Below are positions 37,740 through 50,200 of a stretch of DNA of 64,000 nucleotides, piece after piece (position 1 is the stretch's first letter; every line of letters begins with the position of its first letter). The translations under genes were made by a program, and so were the position numbers. The DNA is from Dreissena polymorpha (lineage: Eukaryota > Mollusca > Bivalvia > Myida > Dreissenidae). Location: assembly GCF_020536995.1 (NCBI RefSeq), contig NC_068365.1:33309067-33373066 (forward strand). The letters are read 5' to 3'. The notes beneath the pieces are model-generated. The model saw only the letters and a list, made by a program, of their open reading frames with translations. It had not been told where the DNA came from and made no database searches.

Positions 37740-40700
37740 TTAAAAATAAAAAAGGAATTAAAATAAGATTCTAAGATGAAATGAATTGACGCTGTCTTAG
37801 TGCTTAAATTGGGTTTGAATTAACTGTGTCGCTGTTAAAGGCAATGCGCACGATACAAAAACCCCGTGTGGGGCCCCAAATAAGTCATGAGCTTTTGCGT
37901 CAGCTTGATTACTTGACTTACAAAACCAGTCGACACGAATATGCGTCAAAAATGTAAACATTGGATTTTAAAGCATACTTTAGCTTGAATTATTGATTTG
38001 AAGGTAAGATTTACGTGTAGGATAGGGTTTAAGTAGCAGTTCATACCGTTGTACGGATAATATGCAATTAAAACGAATATAAAAATAACGAATGTATAGG
38101 AATGGTCGATTGTACAGGAAAGAATGCATACTTCTTTACCTTCGGGTGTAATGTTCAAAGTTTATAAAGGAATTTAATGTTACATTTTATAAAGAGGTCA
38201 GAATTATGTTAACTGTATTTGGTTTTTAAATAATATCCAAGCAATTGTTAACTTTGTTGAAAGTTTAATCTATTCTTATGTTCAACACACATTTAATCTC
38301 GATTATAAGAAATGGCAGCCAAATAAAATGACAGATATGACACTAATAGATGCCGTTGGTGTTGTTGTTTTGTTGTCCGATTTACAGCCAAAATACAAAA
38401 AATGCGGCTAATTGACAATTTTCTACGACGTATATGTCAACATTTTGATTGAATAAAGCAATATTGTTCTTTACTTATATTATATAAATTATTGCATGTA
38501 TGTATGTAAAACGAAAATACTTTCGATTTCAAAACATTAAGCTTACTCAAAATGAATCAATTAAAGATTTCATAAACTAGAACGGTGTAATCTGTTATTC
38601 TGTTATACCGATTCGATCCAAAATTTATTTCTACAATGATTTTGATAACACATGTTTCTTTAAACACAAGTGAAATGTTGTTAACTTATTGAACATCCTA
38701 ACCACCTTTTATGTAGAGAAATTCTGAAATGTTTTAGAAATTTTAAAATATGTCACATTTTGAGTTAATATATTTCATGTGCTCATTAAGTAGCAATTTT
38801 TATTTAGATCATATTCATTTGATTAAATAATATTTTAGCAGATACGGTAAAAGACGTTTTACCATATGGTAAAAGACGTTTTACCAAAGACCAAACATAA
38901 TCATATTAACTCGCAATATTCTCCAAGCATTGTTTTTCTTGTAGGATATCACATGTTTAATGCATCTTTATGTACATGTGCTTAAACATGCGTCTGAAAC
39001 AGCATTCATCATAATTATGTATATTTGTACCAAACACATGAAAATATAATATGCTTCCTTTATAAATCTCTTTAGAAGATATTTGCATATAAGGCGCATA
39101 CCACATTGGATTTTAAAAAAATTAACATAATAAGGTCAACAAGAAAAGTGTATTGAAACATCGTCAGGTTTTTTGCATGCACCCTAAAAAGTTTTGAAGA
39201 TTGCCATTGAGGTAAATTTAATGTGTCTTTAAAGTTTATTAATTGATTTCCCCAATTTGTCATGAACGACGTCTGTTCAGGGATGTGCACTGATTAGCTG
39301 CGAAGAACTTAGGTTGTGTTTATGAAGGGTTGCATATGGACGCCCAGAGAGGTCACAGCAACTATTATCAAAGGCTCTGGAGTCCGTTTATATGGACTTA
39401 TTTAGAGGCCTACTACGTTTCTAGTAATGCATACAAAATCCCTCCATTACGAGGTTTAACTTCAGGAGCTGATAGTTAATGCATTTTCGACAGAATATTA
39501 GGATATTATTTCAACTGTTGTTTAATTGTTGATTGGTTAATAATTATAATGTCTCAGTTATGTAGATCAATCATTGCAGTATAAATATAAGTATTGATTC
39601 TAAAGTAAGAAACACTTAGTGTATCCGTCCCGAAGATCCGGATTTTGATTTTTCGCCAACAGTTTCGATAAACAATTATTTACAAACCTGTCTGCCTTTG
39701 TCACATACACTGATCCTATTAGAGGGAATATCAGCAATCACAAACACTTTCAGCTCTGTTGTTACACACCTAATCGAAATATATTTGAAAACAATGGAGG
39801 TAATTAAGAAATTCGTGTAATAGGTTACACACCACTAAATAAGAAGTCAATGTTGTCACCATGGATCTAGAATTGTGGAATCTGTGTGCCTTTTGTTATA
39901 CTTTCCAATACACAATTTGTGCATGTCTTGGTGCATTTCATTGGGATCTCAGTCCCTGGCTCGAATCCTGCTCAGACCACTTCATTTTTTATGTCAAAAA
40001 TTTATCACACGATAGTTCCACTTCACCATACATTTGAGGGGACTAGTGTGACTTAATACTGCGAAATCTATAGACGGACGACTTACCACCCAGTGTTCGG
40101 CGATAAAAGATAAGAACTGAAACTTTAAAAAGCAATTTCGTACCAGAAGCAGACAACTCCTTTGTATCATAAGATTATTACAATTACAGCGAAAAATTAA
40201 TCAATTTGTTCTTTTTTTGCAAATTCGGATTAATTTGGCTGAAAGTTTATATACCAATGAATGCAGAAAAAAGATAACTTTATTCCTAAAAATGGCGTTA
40301 GCTAACCCATTAAACAGATTTATCAACGTGTGTTGTGTATTGATTTACTGTTTAACACACTTACAATGGTGTTATGTACATAGCGACAATTACAATATAT
40401 TTATCAATTTATTATTAACAATTGTCAAGTGTATGCGAACTGTTAACTTCCTTTTACATCATACAGTAGGTCTTCTGGCCAAATGCCAAGACACTGTTTC
40501 ATTTATGTCTCTTTACACATTTGTTGTAGAAGTTGAGGAATAACAGGTACATTGTAAACAGGATAATATCATTAAATGAATGGTTAGTCATACCAGCTGT
40601 ATGTTATCGAGGTTATTTTACCATAAACGTGTATTTTTATTAGAGGTCTATGTCAATGTGAAAAAAATCATTTGTAATGTAATTATACATCCTCTTTTGA

Positions 40701-40990
40701 TTTCCATGAAAGGTGAGTAATTTAATGCAACCAGTGAAATTTTATAATTTAAGAAGCGCTTTAGCTCGAGTATAATCGGTGTATATTTAATTTAGCTTAC
40801 CACTGAATTCAAAGTTATTTAGTGTATACACGATGCACGGCTTGAGAAGTTTTCAAAATCGAAAGTAGGAGGGATTGTCAACGTTTAAATCAGCATATTG
40901 ATTAATAATTGATGAAGACATGAAGTGTGAAGAGATCGGAAATAGAGAAACTTTTATCAACAATTTTAGTTTTCCGCTCAACTTATCAAA
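37740..40990. other. intergenic AT-rich DNA, no gene recognised
   Basis: No recognisable coding domain, RNA gene or complete mobile element, apart from the paired palindrome at 38846-38885. Short open frames, including 40217-40543, are low-complexity AT-rich text without known motifs. Confidence 0.45.
38846..38885. repeat. paired copies of a palindromic 18-mer
   Basis: GGTAAAAGACGTTTTACC at 38846-38863 recurs exactly at 38868-38885, separated by the self-complementary spacer ATAT. Each copy is nearly palindromic (GGTAAAA/TTTTACC around GACG), so the whole 40-mer can fold in several ways. Confidence 0.85.
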
Positions 40991-40999
40991 ACGTGCTTA

Positions 41000-42450
41000 T
41001 GGGGAGGTTTAACATAGTTTGCTGTCCGTCGTCCTTCAGTCTCTGCTTCTGTTTTTTCATACAACGACCTCTCGTGCTGAACCACAAGTTTTAACGAAAC
41101 TTCGCAGGAATAATCATTTTATGACTCTCTTTCAAAGTTTAAATCGTCTGTTCTATATATTTAGGACACAGGAGCTAGACAGTTATAAAATCTTCACTGA
41201 AATCACATGTGTCAGAGATAGTTATTTGTGTGTGTAACCTTTGTTAATTGTCCTCTCACTAGTGTGTTTAAATCACGCTGATTGCCCCAAAACTTGCCGC
41301 GTCACAGGAGACTTATGATTTGTATTCACTGACATAGTAAATACATTTTTTAAGTTTGTTTAATAAATTGCATGAGTCAGGGTTTAATATTCAATACATT
41401 CAATACAGGTCTTCTACAAAACTGGTTCAAATATGCCTCTTGGGGTCACAATTGGCACCGCCCTGTGGGTATCTTCTTTTCCATATATGTACATAGTGAA
41501 CACTTGAAAGAAATTCTTCTCTGAAACCGTATAGTCGAGATGTGTTTTTACATGTTACATCGTTTGTTGGTTTTCTACCAGTCTGTTAAAATAAAAACTG
41601 GCGATATATACGGTTCACAAGATTTATGAACACGTACTTAATGAAAAGCTTAACAAATCTCCTTCTATGCAACCACAATGGGCCATTGGTTTAAAATTTG
41701 GTGTTTAGCATATTATTGTGGTTCTCTACAAAGTGTTTTTGAATAATGCCGATATATTCAACATTCAAATTTAATATTAATATGTATGTTTGTTGGTATA
41801 AAAATAATAAAACTGTTCCCTGAAACCGCAAGGCCCATGGTTTGTTATTGGCATTTCACATTTTGCAGTATTCATCTGCTTAATTTGTTCAAATGATGTC
41901 CATATGGTCAAATCTTGTCTGTCAAACCAGATTTGTATATATATTTATTTAGTCATTAACTTCAAAGATGTTCTTTGTAATCTAAATGGTAATTATTAGT
42001 TATTTGCTGTGTAACATTGTATTGTATTTCTCTACTTTTGTTTTAACTATGCCATTTTGATCAAAGGTAACCATGCCCCAGGAGTCACATGATTTTTATA
42101 TGCTTTTGTATCGACTAGTAGTTAAATCATATTCTCTAAAACACCGATATAAATTGTTTTTTTAGTTGATTGTTGACATCGTATGTTGATACTATACTAC
42201 GATTTTTTGCAAAGCATGCCGCTGAGGTCAACGACCTTACGCTAGAGGCTATTTGTTTCGAGATATGAACATAGTGAAATTTTTAATTTGTTCTCATGCT
42301 GACCAGCAAAAACTGTGTCAATCAGTGAAAAATAACCTATTTAAATAACAAGGTAATTACAGTATTACACAAACATCACCAACTCTGCACGTAGCAGTTT
42401 TTACTTACAAGTCTTAAGTGAGCAACCTCGGACCCTCCCGCCCTCTTGTT
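41000..42450. mobile_element. non-autonomous interspersed repeat, probable
   Basis: Opens with text such as TTTGCTGTCCGTCGTCCTTC and closes with AGTGAGCAACCTCGGACCC and CCCTCTTGTTATG. The latter is the inverse of the ACAAGAGG edge at 19337. Internal phrases recur loosely (GGGGTCACAATTGG; CCAGGAGTCACATG), as in the array at 46.4-48.8 kb. No coding domain. Boundaries are approximate. Confidence 0.4.
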
Positions 42451-43589
42451 ATGATATGTGGACACACTCTCTGTCGGTTTTTACGCGTGGAAATTATAAA
42501 ATAGCAGTTTGTTTCTTTTGAAAACGGACCTGGGAAAACATGATCGATATTGATTAAATATATCTTGCTTTTTTAAATGTTTAAGTAACCTACCGGTAAC
42601 CGCCAAGTAAAATCTAGTATGCTATTTCAAATACATGTGCGCATGAATAATAAACACTTTGTAAAATATATAATACATGCTATTCTATTTCGATAATTAA
42701 TTAATATGTATGTTCAGCAGGAATATTATACAATCTTTTCCAAAAGTCAAACGTTATCCAATTGATAAGAAAAACACAACAACAACAACAAGCATCGCAC
42801 TCTGATGTCACTGTTTTAACGGTTTAGTTATGGATTGCCATATACTTAGTAGGTTTTTGCAATATGCTGTTGAAATGGCGTTTGTTCATTTATACGTCAC
42901 ACGCCACTGCGGAATCACTAGTGTACATAAGTTAAATGTAGAATATTTTAAAGTGAAAATATAAATGTAAAACATGGTAGCATATGACTTTGGATGTGAA
43001 TGCACTTTTGCATACTAGTATGAAAAGGACGTGCCGATAGATTGAATTGCATTACAAATAAGAAAACGTAAAAGCATTCTTACATTGTTAAGATAAATAT
43101 TTTTCAAATAAGTATTCATACCTGATAGGTTTTGTGATTTCGTCTACACTTGGTAGTATCGTGATGTTCAAGAACTCCTATTTAGAATGAGAGTTAAGTG
43201 GCTTTGAACTAACGTACGGTATTGATGCAAAATTGTCTGAAAACGTAAATTGCGGCATCAGCCATTTATCAAATGCGATTTACTTTGGGTTTAGATGGAG
43301 ACAAATGGTACCCTTTTGTAGTCATTGCTATTAACATGTGTTTCAATACATCAAAGACGTATAAATTCATGTCAATATGTGGTGGTATTTTGTGTTCTCT
43401 TTTAATTGAACACTAAATGAAATGTTCACCTCAATAACAGTAAAGGCACCTTTTTACTGCATGTATTTGTGTATTGATCGCTATTGGACAATTACCAAAC
43501 AGTGAGAAGAACACTCAACTAGATACCCTAGGTATCTAGGTATCAACTAGGTACTACATAGATCAAACAAATACACAACTAACACATAC

Positions 43590-43900
43590 AAATAACAAAA
43601 ACATGGGGTCACCACCGTTGGACGGTGAAAGTGTTGGGGGTTAAAATCGATTTTATGGAGTTCCAAACCTCACAGTTTGCTAAGTGATCTGGAAGCAAGT
43701 TAACAATACGAAAACATAACATAAAGAAAACAAAAAACGAATACATTTGGGTACCACCGTATTTGAACGATCAATGCAAACAACATTGGATGCTTTAGCC
43801 GGTGAAATAAGCTCTTTACCGCGATCTTGGCCCAGAATTGTTCCCAAAACATTTAGGTGCTAATGAAATTTTACATCATAGCATTACAAAGCAAATTCAA
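43590..43900. repeat. unclassified repeat with a partial internal duplication
   Basis: ATGGGGTCACCACCGTTGGACGGT near 43602 is echoed by TTGGGTACCACCGTATTTGAAC near 43745, each followed by similar text. It lies about 200 bp upstream of the first coding exon of IAP copy B. It is probably a fragment of an interspersed element. Confidence 0.35.
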
Positions 43901-44080
43901 TAGCAAAAAAAGAAGAGTACATTTGAATTTAATTACACTATAATACCCAATACTTGGATACGAACCATATCAACATAATTATATCTTGTTTTAGGCCCGA
44001 TGGAAGGAAACTAAAAGGTGACCCCTTTTATTGATGGGTTACGTCCGAATTATATATAGTATTATATTATTACAGGAAAC

Positions 44081-44292
44081 ATGGGAGTAGATATCCAAAC
44101 ATATCGCTGTAGAATCGGATCATTCTGTATCAAGAATAGTTCCAGAAGCTCTGGCGGCTGGACGGGGTGCAAACCTGAGGAGGCCAATGGAAGCAATGTT
44201 AAACCACTACCAATGGTCGTGCTTGTATTATTGATGACGTTTAGAAATGAAAGGTTTGACTTGACGAGTGGTCTAACGAAAAAAATTTCGAA
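44081..44292 (+). CDS. copy B exon 1: conserved leader
   Basis: Encodes MGVDIQTYRCRIGSF, a polar Ser/Gly-rich stretch, then hydrophobic PLPMVVLVLLMTF (42-54) and a charged tail to a GTAAGT donor in phase 2. The text ttattacag directly before GAAACATGG looks like a splice acceptor, so an upstream untranslated exon is likely. The same arrangement is seen before the ATG of copy C. Confidence 0.8.
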
Positions 44293-47200
44293 GTAAGTAA
44301 TACATAATTCAATTGAATAAACATAAAGTTTGAATCAAATTCGCTTGTTCGACATGAGCAGACGTGTTTTCATTACAAACGGATGTTGTCACCATAAAGA
44401 AATGTTTTTTGCCTTGTTGTTTTGATCATATCTATGCTAGTTGATTTATATTGGCCGTGCTTTGCATGTTTTAACGTTGACTAAACATGTAAAAATGCAC
44501 TTCTTATGCATCAATATAAAATTGCTACAAATTAACACTAATTTAATGTTGGTTTTCTTGACCTAATTATTACTGTAGTACTGTATTGTTTTTGATCACA
44601 ATAATATACACATGTGTCAATATCAGAATCAATAAAAATGAAATTTTAGATGAGTTCATATAAATTATTCAACTATTTTATATTAATTATATGGTGTTCA
44701 TTGTTTGTTTAACAGCGAGTTCAGAGAATGTGTCAGAGAATTGCTGTCAAACAATTCTACTGTGCAACACTTCAACAATCAAGCACACGTTCCTGCAATG
44801 TCTGAAATTTTTCTGAAACATACATATGTAAACAGGTAAGTGTGTTTTATTTTATGCTCTTGTGTGGTCTATAAGTTAATATCACTGATTTAGAATAGGT
44901 AATTCTACTATTCAAACATTGAAATATAACAATGTATAATATAGTTAATTTTCACGGTTGCAGGGTGAAATGACGTAATGTGATCTGACGGCATGACCTT
45001 ATATTTTCAAGCGAAACTGTTAATTTTTTTCCTTTCAAAATATAGTGATACTGTATTGTGATAAAGAAAAGAGTGTTTATTCACTTAAAAAAAGCTGGGC
45101 CAATCGGTAACATATTATTTATCTGATCTCTATGCACCTAAATCATGTTTTTATCCAGCATTACAATATAATTTAAATGGCATTCTAAAATTATCTACAT
45201 TTTTATTTTCCATTATCATATTATTTTTGGAAAGGTTACGACTCTTCCTTATATTTCCATTGTTTTGCAATTTAAAGCGTTTAGACGTACCCCGATGCAA
45301 ATTAATATTGTTTTGAAGCTTAAGCAATATCTGAACAGGAAGCCCCATGTGGCTGTGACATTTTTGGTTCTGATCTAAATTGTATGCGCAGGATAGTTGC
45401 ATTGCATGCCAGTAAACATTTAGCATGTGTTTCTTGACATGTTCTTATATTAATTTAATTGATATTCATCCATCAATATTTATTAACAGGACAGAACAAA
45501 ACATTTTACAAAATTCTTATACTTTTTATTTTCATCCCAGTCGTAAAACATACTTCACGGTGTCTTAAATGGGATTGCTTGTAAATACCAAAAAAAATAT
45601 AGTTTTAAAAATCCTATAAATAAATAAAGCATTTTAGAGGTAAATAATTAGTTTTACAATGTCCTATCGACTATAGCAAATCAAAACACTGGGCAAGATA
45701 TTTATTTGAAACGGAAAATGTTTGGTGATCTTCAGAATACACTTTTCCTTTATTGTATCAAAAGGTTTAATGTTTTAGTTCGAAATTTTGAATTATTCGA
45801 TGGCATGTAGATGCCCTGATTCTTTCCAAACTCCATTATTCGCGGGCATTTGATAGCTTCCATTTATTTTTGATGAAGTCATAGTATGTTCATTCCACTC
45901 AGCATTTGTGTATGTGAGTTAAGTATTAGTTGTTTTAGTTGCATACGATTATCGACACCGATCAGGACACTGAATACAGGCACTATTCAAAAATGTTTAC
46001 CAGAAAGTATCTAATAACAAAACTGTCCACGAAAGGAAGTGTGTCGACTATTAAATGACAATAAAAACCTAATGTTGCATTGAATAGAAGCAATTGTCGA
46101 AATACTCTTTATCAATAAGGGACGATATGATTCTAATAATATATTGCTCTTTTACGTGAAATTTCATTTATATGGCATCTATACGTGTGCATATAAATTT
46201 TGACAGAATATGAATACCATATTTTATGGCATGCCATATGCATGTTTGCGCTCTTACTATCGTACTAGCTGTACTAATGTTGATCATTAAGCCATGAGAC
46301 GTGCAGTGTCCGTGTGGTGATTAAGGGAAATTATGATTCCAAACGTTGTTGATAGTTTTTATCATTTCCACTTGCAAAAGGCCAGCGGGGCTAATGTCAT
46401 GGTCCTGTGTCCGTCGTGCGTGCGTGCGTCCGTCCGTCCGTGCGTGCGTTATATTTTCCTTTAAACAACTTCTTCTCCTAAACTACTGGTCCAATTCTGA
46501 TGAAATTTTTCAGGAATGTTCCTGGATTGAACCTTGTTCACATTTGTTCGAATTATGCCCCTGGGGTCGAATTTGACCCTGTCCCAAGGGTCATAAAATT
46601 GAAAATTTGCTTATATAAGGCCTATTTTGTAAAACTTTCAAAAACTTTCAAATTTCTCGTCCATAACCATTGGGCCTAGGGCTATCAAATTTGGTATGTA
46701 GAGACATCTAATAGTCCTCTACCAAATTTGTTCAAATTATGCCCCTGGGGTCTAATTTGACCGTGCCCCGGGGGTCACAAAATTGTACATATGCTTACAT
46801 AGGGTCTATTTTGTGAAATATTTACAAACCTTCTCGTCCATAACCATTGGGCCTAGGGCTACCCAATTTGGTATGTAGTGGCATCTTATAGTCCTCTACC
46901 AAGTTTGTTCAAATTATGCCCCTGGGGTCAAGTTTGACCCTGCCCCGAGGGTCATAAAAATTGAACAAATGCTTATATAAGGCCTTTTTGTGAAAACTTT
47001 AAAAATCTTCTGTCCATAACAGTATGGCATATGGCTACCAAATTTGGTATGTAGTGACATGTAATAGTTCTCTTCTTAGTGTGTTCAAATTATGCCCCTG
47101 GGGTCAAATTTAAAACTGCCCCGGGGGTCACAAAATTGAATATATGCTTATAACGTGCTTATTTTGTAAAAACTTTAAAAATGTCTTGTCCATATCCATT

Positions 47201-50200
47201 GGGCCTAGGGTTACCAAATTTGGTATATAGTGACATCTTATATTCCTCTACCAAGTTTGCTCAAATTATGCCACTGGGGTCAAGTTTAACCCTGCCCCGT
47301 GGGTCACAAAATTAAACATATGCTTATATAAGGCCTATTTTGTGAACACTTTAAAAATTCTCTTGTCCATAACTGTATGGCATAGTGCTACCAAATTTGG
47401 TATGTTGTGACATGTATTGGTTCTCTTCTTAGTTTGTTCAAATTATGCCCCTGGGGTCAAATTTGAAACTGCCCCGGGGTCACAAAATTGAATATATGCT
47501 TATAAAGGGCTTATTTTGTGAAAACTTTAAAAATGTCTTGTCTATAACCATTGGGCCTAGAGCTACCAAATTTGGTACGTAGTGACATCTTATAGTCCTC
47601 TACCAAGTTTGTTCAAATTATGCCCCTGGGGTCAAGTTTGACCCTGCCCCGAGGGTCACAAAATTGAACATATGCTTATATAAGGCCTATCGTGGGAAAA
47701 CTTTAAAAATTCTATTGTCCATAACCGTATGGCATAGGGCTACCAAATTTGGTATGTAGTGACATGTAATAGTTCTCTTCTTAGTTTGTTCAAATTATGC
47801 CCCTGGTGTCAAATTTGACCCTGCCCCGGGGGTCACAAAATTGAACATATGCTTATATAATGCCTATTTTGTGAAAACTTTAAAAAATGTCTTGTCCATA
47901 ACAATTAGGCCTAGGGCTACACAATTTGGTATGTAGTGACATTGTATAGTCCTCTACTTAGTTTGTTCAAATTATGCGCCAGGGGTCATATTTGACCCTG
48001 CCCTGGGGGGCCTAAAAATCGATTATATGCTTATTTAGTGCCTATTTTGTGAAAACTTAAAAAACTCCTTGTCCTTAACCATAAGGCATAGGCCTATCAA
48101 ATTTGGTATGTAGTGACATCTAATAGTTCTCTCCCAATTTTGTTCAAATTATGCCCCTTGGGTCAAATTTAACCCTGCCCAGGGGGTTCACAAAACTGAA
48201 CATACGCTTATATGGGGCCTATTTTGTTAAAACTTTAAAAATCTTTCTGTCCATAACCATTGGGCCTAGGGCTACCAAATTTGGTATGCTGTGACATCTA
48301 ATAAATCTCTACCAAATTTGTTCAAATAATGCCTCTGGGGTCAACTTTGACCCTGTCCCATGGGGTCACAAAATTGAATAAACGCTTATAAAGCGCCTAT
48401 TTTGTGAAATCTTTAAAAATCTTTTTGTCGAAAACCATTCGGACCTTGGCTATTGGTATGCAGTAACATCTCATAGTCCTCTACCAAGTTTGTTCAAATT
48501 ATGCCATTTGGGTCAAATTTGATCCTGACCCGGCGGTCACAAAATTGAACATTATATACGCTTATATCTTGCTTATTTTGTGAAAACTTTTAAAATATTC
48601 TTGTCCTTAAGTCTAGGGCTACCACATTTTGTATGTAGTGAGATATAGTAGTCCTCTACAAAGATTGCTCAAATAATGCCCCTGGGGTTAAATTTGACCA
48701 AGCCCAGGGGGTCACAAAAGTGTACATGTGCTTAAATAGGGCCTATATTTAAGTATTTGCACATGCCGAGAATATTTGTTTCAGCCTTTTTCAGCAGTGG
48801 AGCGATACAGGGCCATCATGGCCCTCTTGTAAAACTGCATCTTAAGGTTGAATACATTTACAAATAAAGGTCATTAGGGTGTGCATAATATTGGGCTGTC
48901 CGGCTAGCGCAGTGGTTAGCACGCTCGCTTCTCACCTAGGCGACCCAGATTCGATTCCCGTTCCCGGCGCATGTGAGTTTGGTTGGTGGTCACCATACCG
49001 GACAGGTGGGGTTTTCTCCGGGTACTCCGGTTTTACCCCACAGCACAAGACCACCTCAAAATTAAAAATCTTTCAGTAAAACAATAAATAGCTGGAAATC
49101 GCAGCTGTCATTCAAAATTCGTCCCAACTTTCGTGAGTCTAAAATCTGATTAGGAAGGAATGCTGAGACACACTCCGGGTCCTCACTTAATGCAGCCTCT
49201 GGCGTGGAGGGACCTCATAAACAGAGAAATACACACACATATGCATAATATTGTCTTTTTAAACTTGACAACACAAGAGGAATATTAACATGCAAATGAC
49301 AACCGTCATTTTGTTGAAGTCACTTAGATCAGTTTCACCTTCAATATTAAGACCATATACTGAACTTACACAATATGGCAAAATAAACAATTATTTAATT
49401 AAATAACACGTTATTAACACATTGTCATTTTATGATAGATTGGAAATATATTGTCCTCTAAATTTTGCCCAACTGTGCCTTTTAATACACATATGAATAA
49501 CACTAGGTTCACATTCACCCCTCGATAAATAATACCTTTACTGTCACGAAAAGTAACTTGCATCCAGAAAATCGCACGTAAATGTTTTTAATAATATGTT
49601 GACATGGTTTCCACTATCCAACAGACGTGTACACATGTTTGTGTAGTTTTTACATTGTTGATAAATCCATTATAATGACTTGTCTTGAAATAAATTGTAC
49701 ACGTCCATGCAAGTTATTATCTAATGCCACATGTGCCCAAATATATTGACTGAATCTCAATACGTTATAAATGCACAATATCACGTTTAACGCAATGATT
49801 TTATCATATAGGTTGAAAAGCGCAAATGCACTATAACAGCTTAACGCAACCCTTTTATTATATAAGTTTACAAGCGCAGTTGACGCTCACCGTACAAATT
49901 ACAATAGTATTAAATGTAAATAAATATATATAATACGGAAATAATACGTCTCGGATGGTGAGCGAAGACAATAAACACTTTTAGCAACCCAACCGTGTAC
50001 TTTTCAAATGAATAAACAACTGAACGGTAAAAAGCACTCTTTACCGAAAAGTTTGATACTTCCAATTGGTACTTCCAAGTGACTCGATTACCAAATTTTC
50101 CCGTGGGAAAAGTGTTATCATACTTATTTTGTTTTCCTCTCTTTTGCTCCATTTATATTTAAAAAAAAAAATATATAAACCTCCAGCGATCGATTATTTA

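Noticed and set aside
40217-40543. 108-residue open frame as a membrane protein gene
   Set aside because: The hydrophobic character is what AT-rich random sequence gives. No homologous text, promoter or splice evidence.
46410-46455. CRISPR-like or regulatory array at the GTCCGTCCGTGCGTGCGT stretch
   Set aside because: It is a simple microsatellite at the edge of a mobile element, with no spacer-repeat pattern.
48892-48965. A functional tRNA gene
   Set aside because: The A and B boxes are present, but a SINE core and tail follow directly and the acceptor stem does not pair.
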